Shown here one piece after another: positions 39,601 to 52,000 of a stretch of 64,000 bases of DNA. The position numbers were made by a program, and so were the translations under genes. The notes under the pieces are model-generated. The model had not been told where the DNA came from and did no database searches. It was given only the letters and a program-made list of their open reading frames with translations. Position 1 is the stretch's first letter, and each line of letters starts with the position of its first letter. Location of the stretch: the NCBI GenBank assembly GCA_014526335.1, contig JACTAT010000056.1, positions 1,072,943-1,136,942 on the forward strand. The letters are read 5' to 3'. This stretch comes from Chrysaora quinquecirrha (lineage: Eukaryota > Cnidaria > Scyphozoa > Semaeostomeae > Pelagiidae).

Positions 39601-41695
39601 TGAACTTGCCAAAATGACACAAGCTGAAGTTGATGCATATAGAGTAGAATTAGATGGTATTCGTGTTGTTGGAAAGAATGTGCCAAAGCCAATTCGTACA
39701 TGGGCCCAGTCAGGAGTTCATAACAAGACATTAGATGTGCTAAAGAAATGTAATTATGAGACACCAACACCAGTACAAGCACAAGGAATACCAGCCATCA
39801 TGTCTGGTAGAGATGTCATTGGCATTGCAAAAACAGGCAGTGGTAAGACACTTGCTTTCCTCTTGCCGATGTTCCGACATATTCTTGATCAGCCACCACT
39901 TGATGAAGGAGATGGGCCTGTCGCAATCATTATGACACCAACAAGAGAGTTGGCTTTACAGATCAACAAGGAATGTCGAAAATTTTCCAAACCTTTAGGC
40001 CTGCAGTGTGTATGCATCTATGGTGGCAGTGGTATTAGTGAACAGATTGCCGAGTTAAAAAGAGGAGCCGAAATTATTGTTTGCACTCCAGGAAGAATGA
40101 TTGACATGCTTACTGCAAATAATGGAAGAGTTACCAACTGTCGTAGATGCACATATTTTGTTCTAGATGAAGCAGACCGTATGTTTGACATGGGGTTTGA
40201 ACCTCAAGTAATGAAGATCATTGCTAACGTAAGAGATGACAGGCAAACCGTTATGTTTTCTGCAACATTTCCTCGTCAAATGGAGGCATTAGCTAGAAAG
40301 CTGTTGAAAACACCAATTGAAATAGAGGTTGGAGGTCGTAGCATCGTCTGTTCCGATATAACACAGCACGTTGTTGTGATTGAAGAAGATAATAAGTTCC
40401 TGAAACTTCTTGAGATTCTTGGAATGAACCAAGACAAAGGTAGCACGTTGATATTCGTTGAGAAACAAGATTCAGCTGACAGATTGTTTAAGGACCTGCT
40501 GAAACGAGGATACCCATGCTTGTCTCTCCATGGTGGAATGGATCAGTTTGACAGAGACAGCACAATCGCTGATTTCAAAAACGGTGTAATTTCAGTCATG
40601 GTTGCAACGTCAGTTGCTGCAAGAGGCTTAGATGTGAAGCATTTGAATTTAGTCATTAACTACGATTGTCCTAACCACTATGAAGATTACGTTCATAGGG
40701 TAGGCCGTACTGGGCGTGCTGGGAACAAAGGTACTGCTTTCACTATGGTTACTCCCGATGAAGGAAAATATGCGCAGGATATTCTCAAAGCATTAGAAGC
40801 ATCAAAAACAATGCCACCTGACAATCTTAGTGCATTATGGAAGGAGTACAAAGAACAGATGAAAGCTGAGGGGAAGAAAGTTGTGAAGGAGAAAAACAAG
40901 GGATTCGGCGGCAAAGGTTTTAAATTTGATGATGAAGAGCAAGCGAGGACAAATGAAGCAAGGAAAATGCAGAAATGGGCACTTGGTCTTCAAGATTCTG
41001 ATGACGAAGCTGAAGCAGCAGAGAATGCTATGGATAAGATTGAAGAAGATTTGAATAAAGCTTTCGTTGATTCAAAACCAAAGAAAGCCCCACCAGAGTT
41101 AGCACCAGGATTAGCTGGTCTGCCAGCTGCTGTAATCGACAAAGACAAGATGAAGAAAGCGTCAAGTATCGCTGCAATGATCAACATGAAAATCAGTCAA
41201 GGACAGAACACCGACAGAACACAACAGGCGGCTTCTCAGATTCTCAAAGGTGGTGCATTAGAGCAGATCAAAGGAATAGGCTTAGCTAAACAACTGGCTG
41301 ATAAAGTGAATGCGAAACTAAATTACAAAGCACCGGAGAAGGATGAAAAGGATGAAGACGCTCAACAAGAGCCGGAGAAATTAGAAAAATACGAAGCTGA
41401 AATCGACGTCAATGATTTTCCTCAGACGGCAAGATGGCGGATTACTTCAAAGGAGACATTGTCACGTGTTTGTGAGATTTCTGAAGCTGGAATTACCGTC
41501 AGAGGGTCATTTGTGCCTCCAGGTAGCAAAATAAAGGAGGGTGAGAAGAAACTGCACTTGTACATCGAATCACTGAATGAAAGAGCAATACAAATCGCAA
41601 GAGCCGAAATACGCCGTCTGTTAAAAGAAGAACTTATTAAATTTGAATCGGCTAATTACAGGCCGCAAGCAAGTGGACGATATAAAGTAGTTTAG
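36612..41695 (+). CDS. DDX46: Pre-mRNA splicing helicase DDX46 / Prp5
   Basis: DEAD-box ATPase that remodels U2 snRNP at branch-site selection in the nucleus. Two exons, 36612-36757 and 38344-41695; the split codon (AG|A) keeps frame and gives 1165 residues, slightly longer than the usual about 1030. The start ATG at 36612 begins MGGETRGRRRDR, like other DDX46 proteins. In order: an Arg/Ser and Arg/Asp-rich N-terminus; the SF3B1-contact motif DPLDAYM (from 359); the Q-motif region (ETPTPVQ); Walker A AKTGSGKT (544-551); PTRELA; DEAD (657-660); SAT (688-690); ARGLD; HRVGRTGRAG (from 833); and a C-terminal KH-like region ending GRYKVV. A possible poly(A) signal AATAAA lies at 41747. All helicase motifs are intact. 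Confidence 0.97.
36758..38343 (+). other. DDX46 intron 1
   Basis: 1586-bp intron from GTAAAA to TTTTCCGCAG. Apart from the hairpin at 36806-36872 and a palindromic AACCCCTCGATAGAGCAAGGGGGTT-like stretch near 36980 I see no gene or transposon in it; open frames inside are unsupported. Confidence 0.7.
36806..36872. repeat. Short hairpin in DDX46 intron 1
   Basis: Arms 36806-36827 (CTTGCTTAATTATTTAGCCT) and 36851-36872 (AGGCTAAATAATTAGGCAAG) match over 22 bp with one mismatch, around a 23-base loop. It sits just after the first exon. Confidence 0.75.
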
Positions 41696-42848
41696 ATATG
41701 ACGCTATTGTGGACGTCCCGCTATGTAGGAACTGGAATTTCGTAAAAATAAATATCAAGCGACAAGTTACAGGCTGCAAGACTGATATCAAATTTGATGC
41801 TATCAACATGGCTGACACCATGTGTTAGATCAAGAGTTTTAACCCTTGATATTTAGGACAGTTCCCCATTTTGAAAAGTAGAAGCTCTCGCTGACATTCT
41901 GCAATAGGTGTCAGCAGGCTAGAATTCCTATATTCTAACTTTCATTTGTTGTCAGCTTTTAACTGGTTATACAATATATGAATAATCCAGCTCTTGCTTT
42001 TACCTAAGACTAGATTTGTGTTTTTTGTTTTCTCTGCCAACTCAGTTTGATACCGTATTTAAAAATTTGTTTGGAATTGGAGCAGTTATTTGAAAATGCA
42101 TGCATAAACCAACGTTCTTATGGAAACCAAGTTTTGCAACAACTAGCAAAAGGTGTCTCTTTATTCCTCCAAGAGCTTTCACACACACTGTCAATCCAGT
42201 GTTTGGACGAACATGATGGGAAGCTCAATCCAGCGAGGACGCTTATTCGAGAGGCACAAAACTAACTCGCGTGTTCCTCGCTTTATTCTAACAATGCTCG
42301 CATCTAAACGCTCCACGAGGTACGTTTTTGAAAGTTGAATTGACTTAAACTATTCCGCCGCATGCGAGGCGCAATCAAGCTGCTCGAAAAATTTTCACAC
42401 GATATCATTATTCTTTCTGGAGTGGAGCACTGCCTGATTTCAAGTGGAAATTGAAATTCTTTTTAACGTGGGCATTGTCTCAAAAAAGCCGCTACGCTGT
42501 GAGCGAAAAAAATCAGAGTTCAACCTTCTAGCTGGTGGGGGCAAAAGGCCGAAGTTTTTGTACCATATCATGGAAAAAGTTGCCGTTTTCAATTTAAAAT
42601 CGCAAAATTTTTGTCGAAACTGGACGAGCGCCCAGTTTTTCAGTTTTGACGGAACTGACAACATTTATTACTCAGGCTTCAATACATTTTCGGTTTCATT
42701 AAACGCGAAGAATTCATAACCATCGTTGTTGATAATTATATCAATAATTTTCCCAGCATATAGGTGTTGCAAAGATAAAATAAAACAGAACAAGAAATAA
42801 ACTTTGTAGAAATTACACGATACTTCAATGTCCCTTACAATGTCCCTT

Positions 42849-43082
42849 TTAAGTACTTGGGCTATTAGTGATGAAACCAGGAACGAAGTATGGATAAGTC
42901 AGCTGCCCTTTTGCATACCTTTTGGCGTTACGCTTGTCAAGGATTGGTCGAGTGATGTACATGAGATGAAGGTAGTACTTCAATACGACTTTCTTGGACT
43001 TTGGAGATCGAAGATGCTTGCTGTAATCCAATAGTTTGTCGTAGTACAAGGCAGATAATTTCGTTTGCATTTGTGCTTGGAA
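42849..43082 (-). CDS. Lipoxygenase-like final exon, C-terminal ligand replaced
   Basis: Phase-0 exon coding 77 residues and a stop (TAA at 42851-42849). It includes RPILDKRNAKRYAKG and TYPYFVPGFITNSPST, which align with the lipoxygenase C-terminus ending NSxxI. In this family the free C-terminal isoleucine carboxylate binds iron; here the last residue is threonine. A possible minus-strand poly(A) signal AATAAA lies at about 42668. Confidence 0.88.
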   Translation of the reverse strand, partial: FQAQMQTKLSALYYDKLLDYSKHLRSPKSKKVVLKYYLHLMYITRPILDKRNAKRYAKGQLTYPYFVPGFITNSPST

Positions 43083-46000
43083 CTAAAGAATAAAACAAAA
43101 CAAATCAAGTGAAAATTTTGTCAACGAGCAAAACGTCTTATTTGCATGCAATATATGTCCGACTAAACCAAGTTTTTTTCGTCGAGAAAGCGCTGGGTTT
43201 TTAAAATAAGAAAAGTTTGTTAGTTAGTAAGCTAGTTAGTTAGCTAGTTAGTTAGTAAGCTAGTTTGTAAGTTAGTTAGTTAGTTAGTTAGTAAGCTAGT
43301 TAGGAAGCTATAGTTAGTAGGCTACTTAGTAAGCTAGTTAATAAGCTAGTTAGTTAGCTAGTTTGTGAGTAAGCTAGTTAGTAAGCTAGTTAGTTAGTTA
43401 GTTAGTTAGTTAGTAAGCTAGTTAGTTAGTTAGTTAGTTAGTTAGTAAGCTAGTTTGTAAGTTAAGTTAGTTAGTTAGTAAGCTAGTTAGGAAGCTAGTT
43501 AGTTAGCTACTTAGTAAGCTACTTAGTAAGCTAGTTAATAAGCTAGTTAGTAAGCTAGTTAGCAAGCTAGTTAGTTAAGTAGTAAGTAAGCTAGTCAGTA
43601 AACTAGTTAGTTAGTTTAGTAAGTTACTTAGTTAGTTAGTTAGTAAGTTAGTTATTTAGTTAGTAAGTTTGTTAGTTAGTTAGTAAGTAGGTTAGTTAGT
43701 TAGTAAGTTAGTTAGTTAGTCAGTCAGTTAGTTAGTTAAGTTAGTAAGTGAGCTGGTTATTTGTTAATTGACTACTTATAGATAGTTGGATTCAGTCAGT
43801 CAGTCAGTCAGTCAGTCAGTCAGCCAGTCAGTTAGTTTAGTGATTTTGAGTACAGAAGCTTTCAAACAGTTTTTTGATATTCATGCATGTGACGAATTAT
43901 TCTGTCTAAACGATGTTTAAAGGTGGACCAGACTTAAATGTTCTTACCATTGCCGCGGCTGCTCCAGGTAGCATATATACAAAAGAATCTTGGTTAACTG
44001 CTCTTGGATCAAGGTACAACTTTCTTGGTGCGTTTGGCACGGCACCGTAATCCCCTTCCGGATAGTTGAGTGCAGAGTGGAAAACACTGATCCAAATGAC
44101 TTCTTTTAAAAATTTTGCGACTTGGCCTCTTGTCATTAGCTTATGAGGTAATCCTTTTATCTAGGTTGAAAAAATGGTATTATTAAATTATACTGAGAGG
44201 TTAAGCCAGGTTGTTTACAACCTCGTCCCCAGGCCCCAAATCGAGTTTTCTCGAATCTCAACAGTCAAATCGATTTGGGCCCTGGTACCGGCCAGGAAGT
44301 CTGCCAAAATACTGGAAAGTTTGGCCTAGGCATCAAAACAAGATGTAGATTCCGAAAACAGATGTTCTTAGAAAGGAAGTGCAAAGAATTTTATTGATAA
44401 CTGTAAGGAAAGATACAATATATCATGTAGCATCATTTCTTGGTTTTTATAGATGTTTTTTACATAGTTTTCGGCCTATTTTAGTGTGAAATTTTGAAGA
44501 AATTGTGACGTCACTTATAATTTCTATTGTTTGAACAGCCAATCAAATTGCGAATAGACAAGGCCAATACCAGGGTCGAAAATGAACAGCGGAGTTTCGC
44601 GTAGAGGCCTATTCACCCTGGGGACGAGGTTGGGTTGTTTATTATAACAAATCCACTCGATTTGCTGTAATGACCAATCAGAACGCAACATTTGTTAAAC
44701 TAGTATTACTTGCAGCGTGAACGCGTTATTAAGAAAGAAAAAAACAATCATTTATATTGAAGGAAAATTTTCCGTCATTCTCCTATAATTTTCTACATGG
44801 CCGTATATTAGAATGAGACAGGGGGAATCATGTGTAAATTTCATGAGCCTGTTTCTCATTTGTCGCAGACTATCGGCAACGATGGTTGTGGTATATAAGA
44901 ACACGAAATATCAATAATCGGAAGCGATCGCGGAACATTGGCAATGAACCAAAAGTTTGTTTCTCGCGATCATCGGCGAGCATCAACAACAAGAAAATCC
45001 ATATCAGAATATCATCGATAAACATTTCTGGGTCATATCTAAACGAGGTTATTTTTTAGGCCACAAGTGACAGCATCGGGGACGAAACCGGTCGATCATC
45101 GCAGACAAGCAGCATATGTGAACACATCGTTGACGATAGTCGCAGACGGTCGCCGGCTGTCTACGATCAGTTTTTCAAGTGTCCTCGGAGTTTTTTAGAT
45201 GCTGTCTGTGACCCTGACTTATACTTACCATTCCTTTTCCATTATCTGGCGGTCTTTTGCCATCAGCAGACAACTCATTCATGAGATTTTGAAGCTCATA
45301 GTCTCTAATAACATCGCTATTTTTTCGATAATGTCTGGAAAGAAAAACTATTAAACAACTGCTGAACATTGAACAGATATCGTGTCAAAATTTTGTTAGA
45401 AATCATGAAAGTTGCGCTATAAGATGACCTTTAAAAAGTCTTTTTGAGTTTTCTTCACAGAGAAATGCAATTCAGTGGCGTTGCCAGACATTTAACATTA
45501 GAGAGGCACAAGGGCGTGGTGGGAAAGAAAATGAGGGCGGGTTTAACAACAAATAACTAATTCATTCCCTGCGACAATTTAAGATAACATTAAGCCTATA
45601 TCAAATCTATCTTGGCGATGAGATGGTTAGGTGGGGGTGCGACTGCTCGGTCTGTGGGGGTGCGACTGCTCTGTAATCCTCTGAATTACAATTTTGATTT
45701 GATCACTTGTATATATCAAAAATTTAGAAGAGCTCAAGATTTTTGTTAGCTGAGTCAGAAAGATCGGAGATTTTTTCACTTACGCTTTGACAAAGTCTCT
45801 GGCAAATCTTGAAAGAACTCCTGAAATCAATCGGCCGTCATCTCGATACGGAAAATATGGCAGAACTTTTCGATTACTCAGACCACGTTTCTGAAACAGA
45901 AATATAGTGTCAAATAGTCAGGCTGCTTAATCCGAGAGGCATTTCACTCATCGAAAAGGCGTAAGATAAGATATCATACGAGAAAAAAAAGATTTTCAAG

Positions 46001-49000
46001 AGATTCATGTGGAAACAATAGAGATATCAGCAAAGGGTGTACGTGATTCCAAGGAGTGAATTGCTCAAAACTTATTCTATCAATTATATTCAGACTTAAT
46101 GATTTTGCCTTGCTTTAATGGGTTCCATTCCTTTGCAGTCAAACTCGAAACTCGCATAAATCATATCATATGCTTCTGTACGCATGTATCAATGTTTCCT
46201 CGAGTAGTCTCAGATTTTGTCACATATAAATGTCTCTCTATAATAGTCATGAAACTAAATGTGCAGTTAAGGAACTATTAAGGAGCTTTTGTTACTTAAG
46301 AGCGAAATCCCCCTCCTCCTTTAAACAATGTTGAGACTATTGATGATTCTCTTATCAATCATGCGAGGGCAGAATTAGCTGGAAATTTTAGTGCTAAACA
46401 ACATTTTTCAAGGAGCGAGGGTGAAGCAATAGCAGGCAGTGAAAGAGAATTTTAGCACAGGCGTTCCTCAGAGTACCCAAGTAATGACGTCACAAAAATC
46501 GATTTTTAGAATTTCGAGATTTGCTCTTCTGTTTCTGAAAGAGCATAAAAAATAATGCTTAAATGTGCAAAATCAGTCAAATATATCAAACATTGGTTGG
46601 GATATGGTCATCCGAAGAATTAAATTTCAATAGGAAATCACTGTATTTTGCGCCTTGTAAAATACAGTGATTTCCTATTGAAATGTATTTCTTTGGATGG
46701 CCATATCTCGGTGAATGTTTGACGTATTTAACTGATTTTTGTACAAATAAGCATTATTTTTGACGCTCTTTCACAAAATGACGAGCAAATTTAGAAATTC
46801 TAAAAATAGATTTGGGATGACGTCATACTTGGGTATGGGGTTTTATTAGAAACTGATGATGATGGTACAAAAGTGATCTTACTCTGATATCTTGAAAAAT
46901 ATCCATGTCGTTCCATCTCATTTCCTTGAATGCTTTATTGACGATCTTATAAGTTCCCTTGCTACCAATAGACACAACCTGATGGAAATATCCTTGCTCG
47001 CTTAGGAGACTTCTCTTTGTAACTGCACTAGCAACAATCGCTCCTCTGCAGTGGAACTTCAGTATTTCGTGTAGTGGGTGATAAGATGATAAATGCCTTT
47101 TGATGCCAACACATATTGGAGTTATACGATAATGCACTCTAACTAGGTGATCTCTGATCTGTGCTAATGTACCTGAAGCAATGGCAACCTGTGCTTTGGC
47201 TACTTCCCAGTTCAAACCATCCTTTGGTGTATACACTGCTGCCCCTATGAAAAATCAGAGAAAAGATGAACAGCCGCCATTATGATTATTTTTTTAAAAT
47301 GTCGAGATACTGTACGTAGTTTTCTATACCAAATTCGAAGTAATAAATTTTCAGTACGTTTGGTCACCCATGTTGGCACTTGTTCACTGTTGTTGGGAGT
47401 CGTTCAGTGTTGGTCAGTAAAATTTGATCGCGAGCAAAAATGTTGGGAGAATGTCGGGATATTATGCAGCCAAAATCTTATCTTCAAAGTTTCAAAGTTT
47501 TGCTTTCTTAGCGCTAAGTTTTGTATGCAGCACCTACCTATCCTTCCGTTTTCGGGGTTTTGTTTCCTTTTGTTATATTCTTTGAACGTGCATTTTCTGC
47601 TGAGAGCACATTTCTCTGTGAAATGCCCAAAAATAGGCCCTAAGTCAGACAATTTTGCTTTTTGGCTGGAACGTGAATAATGTCGAAACGTTAGCTACAA
47701 TTATTCTCCACTGAATTTGAGTTCATTCGATCCTTAAACCGCAATAACCGAAATTCAATTTGGGAAACCTAGGCGATGCGGTTAAATAGGTTACAGCTAC
47801 CTATACAGTCAGAAGTCACACAAGAATACTTACTTTTGACGCTGTCAATCTGTATTGCAACAACCTTAAGTTCTTTGGTGTTTTTATCCACAGCAAATAT
47901 AGCGATAGGAGAAGTATCATTTCTCATGACACCTTGCCCAGTGTAGGACTGTGCCATCGCATCATGGCTGAACTCAATGTCGCCAAATAATGGGTATTCT
48001 TCAACGTACACAAGATGGCTTTTGATTGACTAGAACACGGATAAATAGCTTAGAACGGAATTAAAATATCTCACATAAGCAACATCTTGTAAGAAACAAC
48101 ACAAGCCCTTCTCCTGTCAAACAATCAAACGGTGTTTTTTAAAACAACTGACATTTGCATTTCAAGGGAAACATCAAGAAATGTTTTGTGACGTGGTCAA
48201 ACGCTCAAACATTGCTTGATAAGAAAATTTCAGATGCTTGTTTCATCATCATGCCAGCCGAGGGGCAATTCACTCCTTGAAAATCTCGTACACCTTTGCT
48301 GGAAGTCCTGTTGTTTTCTTGGAAATCCCTTGAAAGTCTTTTTGTTTTAATGGAAATCTTGTAAGCCTTTTTGCAGAGTGAAATGCGCCTCGATGCTAGC
48401 GTCAGAGCTGAGAACGTCAGAACTAGTTACGAAAGCACATCAAACGTTCTACTGCACACTCACAGAACGCAAATCTTTGCCAGTGATTTTCTTGATCTCT
48501 TTGCTCCATTTAAAGTGCAGATTCAGTCTTTTCTTCAAGTTTGCCCAGTTTGTGCCAATTTTATCTACGGCGAGGCATTAAACAGTATTAATCACAAAGT
48601 CTTTCCATAAAAAAGCAATGTGCAAGAGAACCACTGGAAACACAGATAGTTGGCTATAATCCGGCCCCATTTCAGGGCTCATCAATCAGTGCATCTACAC
48701 TGGATTTGGACTTAAGACCGATGTCAAACGTCTAACGTTGCCTGACGTCTAACCTTGGACATAATCAGTATTAGTAGCTTACAAAGAGAACCAATAGTCG
48801 GCTACAGATTCCTGTCATACAGAGGCTCCAGTGTGGAATGGACTAGATAAGGAATTAAAAGAAGCACCTACGCTCCTTAAATTCAAAAAAGGGCTGGAGA
48901 AATCTTGCAGGGTGTAAGTTGGTCTCCTTTATCATTCCTCGTTTAGGTTTGCTTTTTTTCCTTATTACTTTCAGATTTAATTTGTATATTATATTTATAT

Positions 49001-52000
49001 ATTTTAATAATGTAATTTCTATTCTAAAAAGTATGGTATTTAATTGCATGGCCCCCTGTAAATCAGTTTTTTTCTAACTGACGGGGCTACCATGCCTAAA
49101 AAAGTGAAAGTGAAAAATAAAAACTGTAGCTAAATTTGACATATACTAATAAAAAATGTTACCGATCGTGCTTACTACTAAACGATACTCTTCTGATGGA
49201 CGCGGGATTTGAACCAGCCAGTCTTTGTTGAGTGAAATATTTATCTAACTTCCATCTTCCATTTATCAAGATATTTGTAAAGGGTTTGTATTGATATCCA
49301 AATTTATAGAATGGAAATTTCAGCGCCTTCTACAAGAAAAATGTATTCCAAGTGCATGTTATATGTCAACAATGATCAAAAATGGATATTTTTCAGTTTA
49401 TATAGTTGTTTGTATTTATTTCAATTTGCAGTACAGTGGTAAAGCAAGTGTTATAACGTCTTGTTTTTCTAAAGGTTTTTCGAAGAGAATTCTGGGAATA
49501 ATTTCCTTAGTTACGAATTCAACGTCTGCAGCTATGTAAAAAACGTAACTAAGGAAATTATTCCCAGAATTCTTTCGAAAATCCTTATTGAGAACAATAG
49601 GCAAAAACGGTGGCCATCTTTTGGGAAGCGTCTATTGATTGGTTGAAACCTGACAGGCATCAAACTGGAGTGGCTCGAGCCACTTTATATTGGTCTAATG
49701 CCTTTAAAGCAAAGGGACAGCAACATTTCAACAACAACAACAACTCGCCATCTTATTTCCACCCTTCTTGGTGCCATGTGTTCAACAGTGTTTTGATTAC
49801 CCCACCTAATATTTTTCTGTTATCCCAAAATTTTCACATCGGCCCTCAACTCATAAATAATGACCGGTCCTTAGATTTCGAAATCAGCTTCTAAGTTGAA
49901 AAGAAATATTAACGTAAAACAGTCTCCCGTTCCCTTTTATTATCATATCACTTCTCAGGGGTTGCTTCAGGGTTAGATGGGTGGTTAGCCACATCCCAAT
50001 TTCTAGGAAGAAAAATTCGAACTGTTATATTAAAAAATTTGAACAGGTCATTGTTATCAAAAACACATCACATTCATGTTGTGCATTTACTATAGAATTT
50101 CATATGGAGCCGTACTGGAAATTTCACATTGGTCAGGCCAATTGCGTCAACGAAAACTGCAGTGTATGAAATTATTAAAAGGTGAATACCCCGTGAATAT
50201 CAATAAAAACATTGATTTAAATTTTCATAATAGTGTAAAAGATAGCAGATGAAAAATAAAATACATAAATTATCTCTCTAAACATTTTTGCTAGGGCTGA
50301 AAAGGGCGTTACCCAGAATAAATGATGGCGTTTCCAAAAATCGAAAAGGGTATGATCGCAAAAAGTTTTCTGGGTTCCACCTCCACACATCTGCTCCACT
50401 TAGTCAGCCTCCTTCATTGAAACCTGGATCAGCCCTTGCAGTATGTCGTATTGAAGCTAATAAGGCATACTAAAATAGAATATCAAAGAAAAAGTAAAAA
50501 ACTTTAAAATGGCATACCAGGGTTGCTTCATGGTAAATTTGGTAAACAGTCATATATTGTGCGGACGTATTGAAATCTTGAGTTCCAAACAACTTTTGTG
50601 CGGCCGGGTGAATCTGACGAAAAACTACACTTGTCACAGTTATGAATGCGTTGTACCAGTGCGCTGAAAACTTGTCCAGTGCGTAATATCCGAATGTGGC
50701 TGTTTCCGTTTGATCAAGGATCGGTACATGAAGTACTGTTGTTATGTTTCCGCTGCTTGGTGGGTTGGTGAGTTTGAAGAAATGCTTCATTTTGGTAACT
50801 TCAATTTGTCGCATTTTCTTGCATCCAATGCTGCTCTTTTGTGGCAATGTGATAGCACATGGAACGGCTGTTGATAATTTTGAAATTGCAATCATTACAG
50901 TCACAATATGGGTGGATCAAAAGTTTTTTATTCTCAAGTAAAGTTCAGAAAGACCCCCAATACTCAAAACTATCCCCAAAATTATCTTAGCAATCTCAGA
51001 ATTTCAGTATTTAAAATTTCTGAACAGTTTTTTTAACAAAAATTAACTATATTTTTGTCTTTAGTACCCTTGGCACCTTAATCCGCTAAGCAGTTTTAGA
51101 AAGAAACGAAACTTTCACAGAAAATGCGATTTTGAATGGATGTTTTACTAATGCATCAGCACAGTAAAGGGTCACTGATTTGAGTCCCAGTGAAGGCAAA
51201 TATAGATATTCTTAAGCCCAAGAAGGATCCAGAGCGACCAAGAATATTGTGAGGTTTAAATACCGAAAACCCACACATTTTTGCTACAATACACGAAACC
51301 CGAGCTAGAACAATGGCAAAACCCGTTGCCCATTAAATATACTCGACCCGAAAACCCGCACGATGTTTTGAAAAAACCCGAAAACCCAAGGGCAAAATCG
51401 GCCAAACTCGCAACCCGTGAAATATGGAAGCCCCCAGAAAATTTACAGAGGGCACGGTAAACTTCAGTTATGAAAAAAAAGGTTAAACGCTTGCATTGAA
51501 AGCACCATAGTAACGGTAAGGAAGATATAAGATCACCTGACACACATCCTATGCCTCGTATGTAGTTGGTCCAACCATCACAGCAATGATACTCACATTC
51601 AGTTCTGAAAAAAATCGTAATCATTAACACGACATCAACTTGAAATACAGAATAATGACGTTATAACGTACTTGTAGGGCAAGACTCCATCCACTAATTT
51701 TGGCTCTCCTATTCCAATTCAGTCCATTATACGACCAGTCAGCAAAGTAGCTATCTTTGGGAAGCTTTTGCATCAATGCATGTAGACTTGCCCCAAATCT
51801 ATTTCTCAATATCCTCCTCCTGGGATCCAAGATTCCATGACAAACAAAGGAGAGAATCTCGCACCCTCCTTTGTTTTGTCATGGAATTGGGATCCCAGGA
51901 GAAGGATATTGAGAAATAGACTTCAGACAAGTCTGTAATTCATGTTACGGTACCTGAACTTTCGCTAGAGTCTGGGAGGTTAGCCCTCTTCCACTCACCT

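Noticed and set aside
43215..43850. TTAG array as an internal telomere
   Set aside because: The unit is TTAG, not TTAGGG, and it carries the usual decay of a microsatellite.
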